A DNA stretch of 64,000 nucleotides from Rhizobium sp. BT04 (GTDB lineage: Bacteria > Pseudomonadota > Alphaproteobacteria > Rhizobiales > Rhizobiaceae): contig NZ_CP125652.1 in NCBI RefSeq assembly GCF_030053135.1, positions 4,458,501 through 4,522,500 on the forward strand, read 5' to 3'. Below, in pieces: positions 1-8,108 of this stretch (the stretch's first letter is position 1; every line of letters begins with the position of its first letter). The translations under genes were made by a program, and so were the position numbers. Under the pieces are notes generated by a model. The model ran no database searches. It worked only from the letters and a program-made list of their open reading frames with translations, and was not told where the DNA came from.

Positions 1-237
1 AAGCTCCTCATTGACAAGCGTGCCGGAGAACCAGCCGCCGCACAGCGTCACGTCGGCGGCGCGCAGGATGGGCAGCATTTCCTCGGGATTGCTGGGGAAA
101 CGGCGGCCTTGCTCCATGCCGGTGAAACCGGCGCTGCGCGACTGCCGCAGGCACTCCTCGAGGGACACATCGTCGCTAAGCTCCGGAAGATCGTCGTTCC
201 ACCAGGCGATGGGCGACATGCCGAGTTTGGCCTTCAT
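1..237 (-). CDS. iolE: Inosose dehydratase IolE, N-terminal part (cut by window edge)
   Basis: IolE dehydrates 2-keto-myo-inositol in the cytoplasmic inositol pathway. The first 79 residues are present, beginning MKAKLGMSPIAWWNDDLPEL and including a GFTGMEQGRRFP segment typical of the xylose-isomerase-like TIM-barrel sugar dehydratases. Two ATGs occur close together (243 and 237). The second is preferred because AAGGAG lies 7 bases before it, whereas the first lies too near that Shine-Dalgarno sequence. It follows iolD on the same strand, so it should belong to the iolCDE transcript; iolB would be expected beyond the window edge. The frame is open to position 1. Confidence 0.9.
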   Translation of the reverse strand, partial: MKAKLGMSPIAWWNDDLPELSDDVSLEECLRQSRSAGFTGMEQGRRFPSNPEEMLPILRAADVTLCGGWFSGTLVNEEL

Positions 238-258
238 CAACATTCTCCTTAAAAATGT

Positions 259-286
259 TTCGGAAGAGCAGCTGCGCTCTTCCGAA
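259..286. terminator. 11-bp hairpin between iolD and iolE
   Basis: Arms TTCGGAAGAGC (259-269) and GCTCTTCCGAA (276-286) pair perfectly around a 6-base loop. On the minus strand, the direction of iolDE transcription, it sits just upstream of the iolE ribosome-binding site and is followed by ACATTTTTAAGG. It may attenuate or stabilise the iolE part of the mRNA. It lacks the long T-run of a strong terminator. Confidence 0.45.
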
Positions 287-299
287 AAAATGATGGCAC

Positions 300-402
300 T
301 ACAGCGCCGCGCGTCTTTTTCAGACGCGCACGGGACGCTGTAGCACTTCGAATTGCTGCATAATTTTGCCCTTAAATCGATTCCGATTTATGGAATTATG
401 CA
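300..402. repeat. Rhizobial two-hairpin intergenic repeat, copy A
   Basis: A mosaic of two palindromes about 103 bases long. The first has outer arms TACAGCG (300-306) and CGCTGTA (336-342) enclosing GCGCGTCT / AGACGCGC. The second has arms TGCATAATT (357-365) and AATTATGCA (394-402) enclosing a TAAATCG / CGATTTA core. A near-identical copy in the opposite orientation lies at 6717-6817, a truncated copy at 24488-24545 and a degenerate trace at 42230-42262. This looks like a dispersed rhizobial intergenic repeat rather than a gene. Confidence 0.85.
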
Positions 403-407
403 GCCGT

Positions 408-2258
408 TTAGCCGATGCGCTGGGCGGCGCGTGCTTCGACATAACCCTTGCGGGCCTTGTTGACCTCTTCGCGCGGGCTGACCTCCGGCACCGCGACATC
501 CCACCAATGACCGCCGGCCTCAGTGGTGATCAACGGATCGGTATCGATGACGAAGACCGAGGTACGGTCGTTCTTCTTCGAATCAATGATCGCCTGCTCC
601 AACTCGGCGATCGAGCCGACCTTGACCGCGATGGCGCCCATGCTTTCGGCATGCGCGCGGAAATCGATCTCCGGCATCACCTCGTGATAGGAGTCCTTGA
701 GCAGATTGTTGAAGTTGGCACCGCCGGTTCCCATCTGCAAGCGGTTGATGCAGCCATAGCCGCGATTGTCGAGCAGGACGATGTTGAGCTTGAGGCCGAG
801 CATCACCGAGGTCGCAATCTCGGAATTCATCATCATATAGGAGCCATCGCCGACCATGACGACGACATCCCGTTCGGGATGGGCCATCTTGGCGCCGAGC
901 CCGCCGGCGAGCTCATAGCCCATGCAGGAAAAGCCGTATTCCATGTGATAGCTGCCCGGCACTGTTGCCGGCCAGAGCTTGTGCAATTCGCCGGGAAGTC
1001 CGCCCGCAGCGCAAAGAACCGTCGTATTATCGCCGCCGATCGTGCGCGCTACCGCGCCGATTACCTGTGCGTCGGAGGGCAGGGCGGCATTGGTCGTTGC
1101 CATCGCCTTGGCGGCGGCCTCCATCCAGATCTTCTTCTCCGCGGTTGCCTTCTCGGTGAGTGCCGCCGACGCCTTCCAGCCGGAAAGACCCGATGAAAGC
1201 GCCTTCAGCCCTTCGCGGGCATCGGCCACCACGGGATAGCTGTCGTGCTTGACCGCGTCATAGGCGGCGATATTGAGCCCGATCATCCTGAGATTGTCAT
1301 TCTTGAACAGCGCCCAGGAGCCGGTGGTGAAATCCTGGCAGCGGGTGCCGACGGCGATGACGAGATCCGTTTCTTCGGCAATCGCATTCGCCGCCGACGT
1401 GCCGGTCACGCCGACCGAGCCGAGCGCCAGCGGATGGGTGTCGTCGATCGACGACTTGCCGGCCTGGGTGACGACGACGGGAAGGCCGTGGGCGTCGGCA
1501 AAGGCGGCAAGCTCCTTCGTCGCCTGCGAGTAAAGCACGCCGCCGCCGGCGACGATCACCGGTTTCTGCGACGCCTTGATCAGCGCGATGGCATTGGCCA
1601 GTTCGTCCGCATCCGGCTGCGGCCGACGGGTCGTCCAGACCTTTTCAGTAAACAGGCTTTCCGGATAATCATAGGCTTCGGCCTGAACGTCCTGGCAGAG
1701 CGACAAGGTCACCGGGCCGCAATCCACGGGGTCGGTCAGGACCTGCATGGCGCGCTTCAGCGCCGAAATGATCTGCTCGGGCCGGGTGATGCGGTCGAAA
1801 TAGCGCGAAACCGGACGAAAGGCATCATTGGCTGAAACCGTGCCGTCACCGAAATCCTCGATCTGCTGCAGCACCGGATCCGGCGCGCGGTTGGCGAAGA
1901 CGTCGCCCGGCAGGAAGAGAACGGGAATACGATTGACGTGTGCGACGCCCGCGGCCGTCACCATGTTCAGCGCACCAGGACCGATCGAGGTTGTGCAGGC
2001 CATGAAACGAGTGCGGAAATTCGCCTTGGCATAAGCGATCGCGGCATGCGCCATGCCCTGTTCGTTGTGGGCGCGATAGGTCGTCAGTTCGTCGCGCACC
2101 TGATAGAGCGCCTCGCCGATGCCGGCGACGTTGCCGTGACCGAAGATCGCCCAGACGCCGCCGAAGATCTGCACCTTCTTGCCGTCGACAACAGTCATCT
2201 GCTTCTTGAGGAAATGCGCGACGGCCTGCGCCATCGTCAACCGTATCGTCTTGCCCAT
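408..2258 (-). CDS. iolD: 3D-(3,5/4)-trihydroxycyclohexane-1,2-dione hydrolase IolD
   Basis: A 616-residue thiamine-diphosphate enzyme that opens the ring of 3D-trihydroxycyclohexane-1,2-dione to 5-deoxy-glucuronate, the step after IolE. It has the three-domain layout of acetolactate-synthase-like proteins: an N-terminal pyrimidine-binding domain with GHGNVAGIGEAL and a TSIGPGALNM segment, a central domain, and a C-terminal diphosphate-binding motif GDGSYMMMNSEI. The ATG at 2258 is preferred over an upstream in-frame extension because GGGAGG precedes it by about 5 bases. It lies between iolC and iolE on the same strand, with repeat elements on both sides. Family length and motif order match IolD closely. 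Confidence 0.95.
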   Translation of the reverse strand: MGKTIRLTMAQAVAHFLKKQMTVVDGKKVQIFGGVWAIFGHGNVAGIGEALYQVRDELTTYRAHNEQGMAHAAIAYAKANFRTRFMACTTSIGPGALNMVTAAGVAHVNRIPVLFLPGDVFANRAPDPVLQQIEDFGDGTVSANDAFRPVSRYFDRITRPEQIISALKRAMQVLTDPVDCGPVTLSLCQDVQAEAYDYPESLFTEKVWTTRRPQPDADELANAIALIKASQKPVIVAGGGVLYSQATKELAAFADAHGLPVVVTQAGKSSIDDTHPLALGSVGVTGTSAANAIAEETDLVIAVGTRCQDFTTGSWALFKNDNLRMIGLNIAAYDAVKHDSYPVVADAREGLKALSSGLSGWKASAALTEKATAEKKIWMEAAAKAMATTNAALPSDAQVIGAVARTIGGDNTTVLCAAGGLPGELHKLWPATVPGSYHMEYGFSCMGYELAGGLGAKMAHPERDVVVMVGDGSYMMMNSEIATSVMLGLKLNIVLLDNRGYGCINRLQMGTGGANFNNLLKDSYHEVMPEIDFRAHAESMGAIAVKVGSIAELEQAIIDSKKNDRTSVFVIDTDPLITTEAGGHWWDVAVPEVSPREEVNKARKGYVEARAAQRIG

Positions 2259-2291
2259 CGGGTCCTCCCGGACTTTTGACTGTACCTGTTT

Positions 2292-2444
2292 CTCCTCCAA
2301 CCCCTCCCCACAAGGGGGAGAGGCTAACCCGCCGTGCCGTCTCATCCATATTACGGCGTCCCTTCTTGCAAGGTGGCCGCTGTCTGGCGCGAGGCGCTGC
2401 CTCAAGTTAACCTCCCCTTTGTGGGGGAGGGGCTGGGGAGGGTC
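2292..2444. repeat. About 150-bp element with inverted C/G-rich ends, copy 1
   Basis: The left end carries CCTCCCCACAAGGGGGAG and the right end the complementary pattern CTCCCCTTTGTGGGGGAGG, about 110 bases apart. It sits between iolC and iolD. A second element of almost the same length, with the same ends and weakly similar interior but inverted orientation, lies at 54355-54506. It has no coding capacity, so it looks like a non-autonomous, miniature-element-like intergenic repeat. Confidence 0.7.
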
Positions 2445-2456
2445 TTCGTTCTATTC

Positions 2457-4391
2457 CTACTGCTGTCCGCGCGTCTTCAGCCACGCCTCAGTCAGTTGCT
2501 GGAAGCGGCCGGCCATATCGGCGATCGCCTCCTCGTCGTTCATTCCGCCCGAAAGCCAGGCACGCGCCGGGTCGGCAAAGATCGTCCGGCCGACGGCAAA
2601 GCCCTTCACGGAGGGAGCGGCCAGCGTCGCCTCGAAGCAGGAGATCAGCTCGTCGGCGGGCGCCTCGAGCCCGAGCAGCACGATACCGCGGCACCATGGA
2701 TCATTCTTGGCAATCACCGCATCGATCTTCTTCCAGGCTTCAGTCGATGCCTGCGGCTCGAGCTTCCACCAGTCCGGCTTGATGCCGAGCGCATAGAGTT
2801 CCTCCAGCGCAGTCGCGATCGTGTCGTCGGTGAGCGGCCCGTTCTTGCCGGCGATGATCTCCACCAGCAGCTCGCGGCCGACCTTCCGGGACGCCTCGAA
2901 CAGCGTGCGCAGCTTCTCCTGCTGCTCCGTTTTCAAGTCAGCCGGATCGTCAGGATGATAGAAGCACAAGCATTTAATGCAATGACTGAGTGGCCATTCC
3001 ACAAGCTGCGAGCCGATATCCTGGCTGAATTCGAAGCGCAGCGGCTTCGAGCCCGGCAGCTCCACCGGCCGGCCGATCCAGGAGAAATTCTTCGTCGCCG
3101 CGTCGAAGAAGGCGTCGCGGCCGAAGCGTTCGTCGATCAGCATGCCGTAGCCGTCGCGACCGTTCGAAACCCGCGCCGCTGCGGCAACCGCCAGCCGCTT
3201 GAAGGCGACGATCTTGTCGTGGCCGACACCGAGTTCATCGGCGACACTGACCAGCTGCGAACGGTGGTCGATCGCCAGCGCCATCAGAAGCGGGATTTCG
3301 CCGCGCCGGGTCGATGCCCAGTGGATATGGTTGATCGCTTCGTCTTTACGCAGCGCTCGATGTTGGCTGCCGGTCGTCAGGAAGAAGTCGAGTTCGGCCC
3401 AGGTCGGATATTCCGGCGAGCAGAGCAGGCGTGAAACAGCGAAGGCGCCGCAGGCATTGGCCCAGGTGGCGCAGGTTTTCAGCGGCTCGTCGCGCAGGAA
3501 GCCGCGCAGAAAACCGGACATGAAGGCATCGCCGGCGCCGAGCACGTTGAAGACTTCGATCGGGAAACCCTGGCCGACGATACCGGCTTCGAGGTCGTCG
3601 GCGATCGGTCCATCATAGACGATGCAGCCCATGGCGCCGCGCTTGAGCACGATCGTTGCCGGCGACAGGCGGCGAATCTCTTTGAGCGCGCCAAGCACGT
3701 CGTCGGCGCCGGAAGCAATCAGGATTTCTTCCTCGGTCCCGACGATGAGATCGCAATCCGGCAGCGTCTCCTTCATCTTCGAAGAGACGCGGTCGGACTT
3801 CACATAGCGCTCGAAGCCTTCTGCATGGCCGGCAAGGCCCCAGAGGTTCGGCCGGTAGTCGATGTCGAAGATCACCTTGCGGCCGTTCGCCTTGGCGATG
3901 CGGATCGCCTTGCGCTGTGCGGCCTCGGTATTCGGCCGGGAGAAATGTGTGCCGGAAACGAGAACGGCGCGCGACGACTTGATGAAATCTTCATCGATAT
4001 CGCCTTCATCGAGCGCCATGTCGGCACAGTCCGATCGATAGAAGATCATCGGCGACACACCCTCGGCCTCGACCGCCAGCAGCACCAGTGCGGTCAGCCG
4101 CTCCTTGTCGGTGATGATGCCCTGTGTCGCCACACCTTCGCGCGCCGATTGCTCGCGGATGAAACGTCCCATCTGCTCGTCGCCGACGCGGGTGATGAGA
4201 CCGGATTTGAGGCCGAGCCGTGCCGTGCCGATGGCGATATTGGCAGGGCAGCCACCGACCGATTTGGCGAAGGAGCCGATATCCTCCAGCCGTGAGCCGA
4301 TCTGCTGACCGTAAAGATCGACCGAGGAGCGGCCGATGGTGATTACATCAAGCGCCGGCTCCGGCTGTGAGCCCGGATTCGATTGTACCAT
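2457..4391 (-). CDS. iolC: 5-dehydro-2-deoxygluconokinase IolC fused to a DUF2090 aldolase-like domain
   Basis: A 644-residue two-domain protein. Residues about 15-330 form a PfkB-type sugar kinase with an N-terminal SVGGCPANIAIG glycine-rich motif and the C-terminal signature NVLGAGDAFMSGF. It should phosphorylate 2-deoxy-5-keto-gluconate. Residues about 350-640 form a DUF2090 domain related to class I aldolases (ALAIDHRSQL, FAVGRTIFADPARAWL), which probably performs the following IolJ-type cleavage. Such IolC-DUF2090 proteins are common in proteobacteria lacking separate iolJ; the aldolase role is inferred. The ATG has GGGAGG about 6 bases upstream. It is first in the iolCDE operon, behind candidate IolR operators at 4447-4490. 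Confidence 0.93.
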   Translation of the reverse strand: MVQSNPGSQPEPALDVITIGRSSVDLYGQQIGSRLEDIGSFAKSVGGCPANIAIGTARLGLKSGLITRVGDEQMGRFIREQSAREGVATQGIITDKERLTALVLLAVEAEGVSPMIFYRSDCADMALDEGDIDEDFIKSSRAVLVSGTHFSRPNTEAAQRKAIRIAKANGRKVIFDIDYRPNLWGLAGHAEGFERYVKSDRVSSKMKETLPDCDLIVGTEEEILIASGADDVLGALKEIRRLSPATIVLKRGAMGCIVYDGPIADDLEAGIVGQGFPIEVFNVLGAGDAFMSGFLRGFLRDEPLKTCATWANACGAFAVSRLLCSPEYPTWAELDFFLTTGSQHRALRKDEAINHIHWASTRRGEIPLLMALAIDHRSQLVSVADELGVGHDKIVAFKRLAVAAAARVSNGRDGYGMLIDERFGRDAFFDAATKNFSWIGRPVELPGSKPLRFEFSQDIGSQLVEWPLSHCIKCLCFYHPDDPADLKTEQQEKLRTLFEASRKVGRELLVEIIAGKNGPLTDDTIATALEELYALGIKPDWWKLEPQASTEAWKKIDAVIAKNDPWCRGIVLLGLEAPADELISCFEATLAAPSVKGFAVGRTIFADPARAWLSGGMNDEEAIADMAGRFQQLTEAWLKTRGQQ

Positions 4392-4440
4392 GATGTCCTC
4401 CCGCTAGATTTTGCGCGGCTTCCAATGCCTGCGAATTTTC

Positions 4441-4490
4441 AATAATGAAACATCGGTTCCGATATTTTGTCAATTCGGAATGTTTATTCC
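4441..4490 (-). promoter_or_regulatory. Candidate iolC promoter with two IolR-type operators
   Basis: A perfect GGAA-N6-TTCC inverted repeat lies at 4477-4490 and overlaps the iolR stop codon. A near match, GAAA-N6-TTCC, lies at 4447-4460. GGAA-N6-TTCC is, as I recall, the motif described for the RpiR-type IolR of Sinorhizobium meliloti. On the minus strand a perfect TTGACA (4473-4468) lies between the two sites, and TTTCAT follows after 17 bases as a possible -10. The sites thus flank the -35 box and fill the spacer, as expected for repression. The motif is seen; the promoter and regulator assignment are inferred. Confidence 0.6.
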
Positions 4491-5359
4491 ATTTTCGCTT
4501 TTCCAGCTTTTGAGTGCTGATGCTTGCGGCGCCGTTCGGCGATGGCCACCGGCAGCGCCATGGTCAGCGCCATAGATGCCGAAAGCGAGCGGAAGCCGGC
4601 GAAATCGGCCTCCGCCACTTCGAACCAGTGCGTCGCGCAGGCGGCAAGCGGCGAGAAGGCCGAATCGGTGATCGCGATGACGGGCACGCCGCGGTCGGCA
4701 AGCTCTTGGCTCTGGCTGAGGCTGTCGGCCGCATAGGGCGAGAAGCTCGCGGCGATCGCCGCATCCCTAGGGGTTGCGAACTGCACCATTTCGGGGTCGA
4801 CGCCATTCGGCGAGGCGACGATTTGGTGGCGGATGTTGAGCTTGGAAAAAGCGTAGGTCATGTGCGCCGTCAGCGGGTAGGAGCGCCGTTTGGCGATCAG
4901 ATAGATCGTCTCGGCGCCGGCAAGGATATTCACCGCTTTCGTGAAAGTATCGCTCTGCACCGTCGCCGCCAGCCGGTTGACCGACTGGCTGGCGGCGGCA
5001 ATGAAGCCGGAGAGCAGATTGGCGTCCTCATCGTCGCCGCTCGTCTGCTCCAGCGTGACGAGCCGCTCTTCATAGCTCAGCGTCCGGTCGCGCAATCTTT
5101 CGCGGAAAATGCTCTGCAGGTCGGAGAAGCCTTCGTAACCCAGATGATGCGCTAGGCGCACCAGCGTCGAAGGCTGGACGTCGGAGGCCGCCGCGATGCT
5201 TGCCGTCGTGCCGAAGGCGATTTCATCGGGATTGCCGAGCGCGAAGGCGGCGACCTGCGCCAGCCGCTTCGGCATGCTTGTCTTGCGTTCGATGATGGTG
5301 CTGCGCAGGCTTTCGAAATCGCGCGGCACACGCGCGTGCCTCTGGGGATCGTTATCCAT
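4484..5359 (-). CDS. iolR: RpiR-family transcriptional regulator IolR
   Basis: A 291-residue RpiR-family protein. Residues about 15-95 form the HTH_6 DNA-binding domain (TTASIAAASDVQPSTLVRLA). Residues about 125-265 form a SIS sugar-phosphate sensing domain (GAETIYLIAKRRSYPLTAHM, FSPYAADSLSQSQELADRGV). It lies between iolC on the same strand and the divergent iolY, the arrangement seen in the S. meliloti inositol locus, where IolR represses the pathway. A GAAA-N6-TTCC site at 5378-5391, 18 bases before its start, suggests autoregulation. The inducer is presumably a phosphorylated intermediate made by IolC (inference). Confidence 0.88.
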   Translation of the reverse strand: MDNDPQRHARVPRDFESLRSTIIERKTSMPKRLAQVAAFALGNPDEIAFGTTASIAAASDVQPSTLVRLAHHLGYEGFSDLQSIFRERLRDRTLSYEERLVTLEQTSGDDEDANLLSGFIAAASQSVNRLAATVQSDTFTKAVNILAGAETIYLIAKRRSYPLTAHMTYAFSKLNIRHQIVASPNGVDPEMVQFATPRDAAIAASFSPYAADSLSQSQELADRGVPVIAITDSAFSPLAACATHWFEVAEADFAGFRSLSASMALTMALPVAIAERRRKHQHSKAGKAKME

Positions 5360-5377
5360 GCTTGCGGCTCACGAGAT

Positions 5378-5532
5378 GAAACAAATATTCCATATTGCCG
5401 AACATAGACGATTTCAAACGGCCCGCCTAATTGTTTTTAATCGCCTGTAATTGAAGGCTTTTAAACAACTTACCGGGAAGAATGGAAAAATGACTGCGTA
5501 CGGGTCTCTTGTCAAAATGATCCAAATATTCC
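5378..5532. promoter_or_regulatory. iolR-iolY divergent control region with IolR-like half-sites
   Basis: The 206-base intergenic region holds GAAA-N6-TTCC at 5378-5391 near iolR and a weaker GATC-N6-TTCC at 5519-5532 near iolY. Both share the 11-mer CAAATATTCCA. This resembles the operators before iolC and suggests that IolR controls both divergent genes. No confident -10/-35 pair was assigned. Confidence 0.45.
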
Positions 5533-5565
5533 AAAAATCCGGCCGCAGCTCTGGAGGAGACGGAA

Positions 5566-6681
5566 ATGAAGCCACTTGGCATCGGTTTGATCGGCACCGG
5601 TTACATGGGCAAGTGCCATGCGCTGGCGTGGAATGCGGTGAAGACGGTGTTCGGCGATGTCGAGCGTCCGCGTCTCGTGCATCTGGCCGAAGCCAATGCC
5701 GGGCTTGCTGCGGCGCGTGCCGGGGAATTCGGCTTCGAGAAGGCAACGGCCGATTGGCGGGCGCTGATTGCCGACCCAGAGGTCGACGTCGTCTCCATCA
5801 CCACGCCCAATCAGTTCCACCCCGAGATGGCGATCGCAGCCCTTCAAGCCGGCAAACATGTCTGGTGCGAAAAGCCGATGGCGCCGGCCTATGCCGACGC
5901 CGAGCGCATGCTGGAAACGGCGAGGGGTTCCGGAAAGGTGGCGGCTCTCGGCTATAATTATATCCAGAATCCTGTGATGCGGCACATCAAGACGCTTATT
6001 GGCGAGGGCGCCATCGGCACGGTCAACCATATCCGCGCCGAGATGGACGAGGATTTCATGGCCGATCCCGATGTCTTCTTTTACTGGAAGAGCGAGCTTG
6101 CCGCCGGCTATGGCGCGCTCGACGATTTCGCCGTGCATCCGCTGTCGCTGCTCTGGTATCTTTTCGGCCATGTTGAGGCTGTCGTTACAGACATGGTGAG
6201 GCCTTATGCCGACCGCCCGCTGAGCGAGGGTGGCCGCCGCGCCGTCGAAAACCACGATGGCGCCAACGTGCTGATGCGGCTTGGCGGCGGCATCTCCGCC
6301 GTCTTGATGGCGAATCGCGCCGCCTGGGGCCGCAAGGGCCGCATCGCCCTGCAGATTTATGGCGCGAAAGGCTCGATCGTCTACGACCAGGAGCGCATGA
6401 ACGAATTCGACCTCTATCAGGCCGCGGGCCGCGGTTCCGAACAGGGCTTCCGCAAGATACTGGCGGCACCCGCCCATCGGCCTTATGATCGCTTCATCCC
6501 GGCGCCTGGCCACGGCCTCGGCTTCAACGATCTGAAGATCATCGAATGCCGCGAGCTAATCCGGGCAATTTCCGGTGAGCCGTCGTCGATCGTCACATTT
6601 GAAGACGGTCTCAGGATAGAGAAGTCGGTGCATGCCATGGCACAGTCCTTCCACGAGCGCCGCTGGATCGAGATCGGCTGA
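5566..6681 (+). CDS. iolY: Gfo/Idh/MocA-family oxidoreductase, probably IolY
   Basis: A 371-residue NAD(P)-dependent dehydrogenase. The Rossmann fold begins at once with GIGLIGTGYMGKCHALAW, followed by the family EKP motif (WCEKPMAPAYADAERML), and the C-terminal half has the alpha/beta substrate domain. The ATG follows GGAGGAG by 6 bases. Its divergent position next to iolR matches the S. meliloti gene iolY, reported to be needed for use of inositol isomers such as scyllo-inositol. The precise substrate here is inferred from position. A repeat element follows the stop codon. Confidence 0.8.
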   Translation: MKPLGIGLIGTGYMGKCHALAWNAVKTVFGDVERPRLVHLAEANAGLAAARAGEFGFEKATADWRALIADPEVDVVSITTPNQFHPEMAIAALQAGKHVWCEKPMAPAYADAERMLETARGSGKVAALGYNYIQNPVMRHIKTLIGEGAIGTVNHIRAEMDEDFMADPDVFFYWKSELAAGYGALDDFAVHPLSLLWYLFGHVEAVVTDMVRPYADRPLSEGGRRAVENHDGANVLMRLGGGISAVLMANRAAWGRKGRIALQIYGAKGSIVYDQERMNEFDLYQAAGRGSEQGFRKILAAPAHRPYDRFIPAPGHGLGFNDLKIIECRELIRAISGEPSSIVTFEDGLRIEKSVHAMAQSFHERRWIEIG

Positions 6682-6716
6682 ATGGAAGACCGCTTTCCGT
6701 TGACGGCGTTTGAGGC

Positions 6717-6817
6717 TGCATAATTCCTTAGATCGGAATCGATTTAAGGATAAAATTATGCAGAAGTTCAAAACGTTACAGCGTCCTTAGCGCGTCTAAC
6801 AGACGCGCGGCGCCGTA
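6717..6817. repeat. Rhizobial two-hairpin intergenic repeat, copy B (inverted)
   Basis: Opposite orientation to the copy at 300-402. The TGCATAATT (6717-6725) / AATTATGCA (6754-6762) palindrome comes first, then the GCGCGTCT / AGACGCGC type hairpin bounded by TACAGCG and CGCCGTA. It lies between iolY and the ferredoxin reductase gene and could act as a bidirectional RNA hairpin or terminator. Confidence 0.85.
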
Positions 6818-6865
6818 GGGATAGGCCTGCACCTCGTTGTCGGGCGCAGTTTCGGGAGTGAGATC

Positions 6866-8083
6866 GTGACGGACAGACTGGTGATCATTGGCGCGGGACA
6901 GGCCGGTTTCGCATTGGCGGCCAAGCTGCGAGCGTTGAAGGATATGCGCCCGATCACCCTCATCGGTGCGGAGGATGTGGCTCCCTATCAGCGCCCGCCG
7001 CTTTCGAAGAAATACCTGCTTGGCGAAATGGCTTTCGACCGCCTGCTGTTTCGCGCCGAGCACTGGTATGCGGACAATGACGTCGATCTTCGCCTTTCGA
7101 CCTGGGCCGAACAGATCAAGCCGGATAGCAGGCAGGTTCTGCTGCAGGACGGCTCCGTTCTCGATTACGCCACGCTGGCGCTGGCCACCGGCTCGACGCC
7201 GCGCCGGCTGCCGGCGGCAATCGGTGGCGATCTCGAAGGCGTCTATGTCGCCCGCGACAAGCGCGATGCCGATCTGCTCGCCGAAGAAATGCGCCCCGGT
7301 CGCCGCGTCCTCATCATCGGCGGCGGTTATATCGGTCTCGAGGCTGCAGCCGTTGCCCGTCACCGCGGCCTTGAGGTCACCGTCATCGAGATGGCTGACC
7401 GCATCCTCCAGCGCGTCGCGGCGAAGGAGACCGCCGACATCATGCGGGGGATCCATGAAAGCCATGACGTGGTGATTCGGGAAAAGACAGGGCTCAAGCA
7501 TCTGGTCGGCAAGGATGGCCGCGTCACGGGCGCCGCACTTTCCGACGGATCTGTGATCGACATCGACTTTGCCGTCGTCGGCATCGGCGTCGTGCCGAAT
7601 GACCAGCTTGCCAAGGAAGCCGGCCTCGAAGTCGCCAACGGCATTGTCGTCGACGAATTCGCCCGCACCTCCGATCCGGCGATCTTTGCCGCCGGTGATT
7701 GCGCAGCCCTTCCCTGGCAGGGTGGCCGCATCAGGCTCGAATCGGTGCAGAACGCCGTCGACCAGGCCGAGGCGGCGGCAGCCGTCATCGCCGGCGGCAG
7801 CGCGCCATATGATCCGAAGCCTTGGTTCTGGTCCGACCAGTATGACGTCAAGCTGCAGATTGCCGGCTTCAATCTCGGTTATGACGAGACACTGCTGCGC
7901 CCCGGCGCCCGCGAAGGCGCCCATTCGGTCTGGTACTTCAGGCAAGGCCAGCTGATCGCCGTCGATGCGATCAACGACGCGAAAGCCTATGTGACCGGCA
8001 AAAAGCTGCTGGAATCCGGGACCAATCCCGACAGATCGATTCTCGCCGACCCCTCAGCCGACCTCAAGAGCCTGCTCGGCTGA
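6866..8083 (+). CDS. FAD-dependent ferredoxin/rhodocoxin reductase-type oxidoreductase
   Basis: A 405-residue class I pyridine-nucleotide reductase. It shows the N-terminal FAD-binding IIGAGQAGFALAAKLR, the family-typical PYQRPPLSKKYL, a central NAD(P)-binding LIIGGGYIGLEAAAVA, the second FAD motif FAAGDCAALP, and a C-terminal reductase dimerisation domain. Members usually pass electrons from NADH to a [2Fe-2S] ferredoxin serving a cytochrome P450 or dioxygenase. No ferredoxin or oxygenase gene is adjacent, so the partner is unknown. GTG is the start, with GGAG 7 bases before it. A hairpin with a bulge follows the gene. Confidence 0.85.
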   Translation: MTDRLVIIGAGQAGFALAAKLRALKDMRPITLIGAEDVAPYQRPPLSKKYLLGEMAFDRLLFRAEHWYADNDVDLRLSTWAEQIKPDSRQVLLQDGSVLDYATLALATGSTPRRLPAAIGGDLEGVYVARDKRDADLLAEEMRPGRRVLIIGGGYIGLEAAAVARHRGLEVTVIEMADRILQRVAAKETADIMRGIHESHDVVIREKTGLKHLVGKDGRVTGAALSDGSVIDIDFAVVGIGVVPNDQLAKEAGLEVANGIVVDEFARTSDPAIFAAGDCAALPWQGGRIRLESVQNAVDQAEAAAAVIAGGSAPYDPKPWFWSDQYDVKLQIAGFNLGYDETLLRPGAREGAHSVWYFRQGQLIAVDAINDAKAYVTGKKLLESGTNPDRSILADPSADLKSLLG

Positions 8084-8108
8084 CTTCAGGCCCGGTCGGT
8101 GACGCTGC

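Noticed and set aside
4484..6681. iolR-iolY considered as a possible separate sugar locus
   Set aside because: The shared operators and the adjoining iolCDE genes fit the known rhizobial inositol arrangement better.
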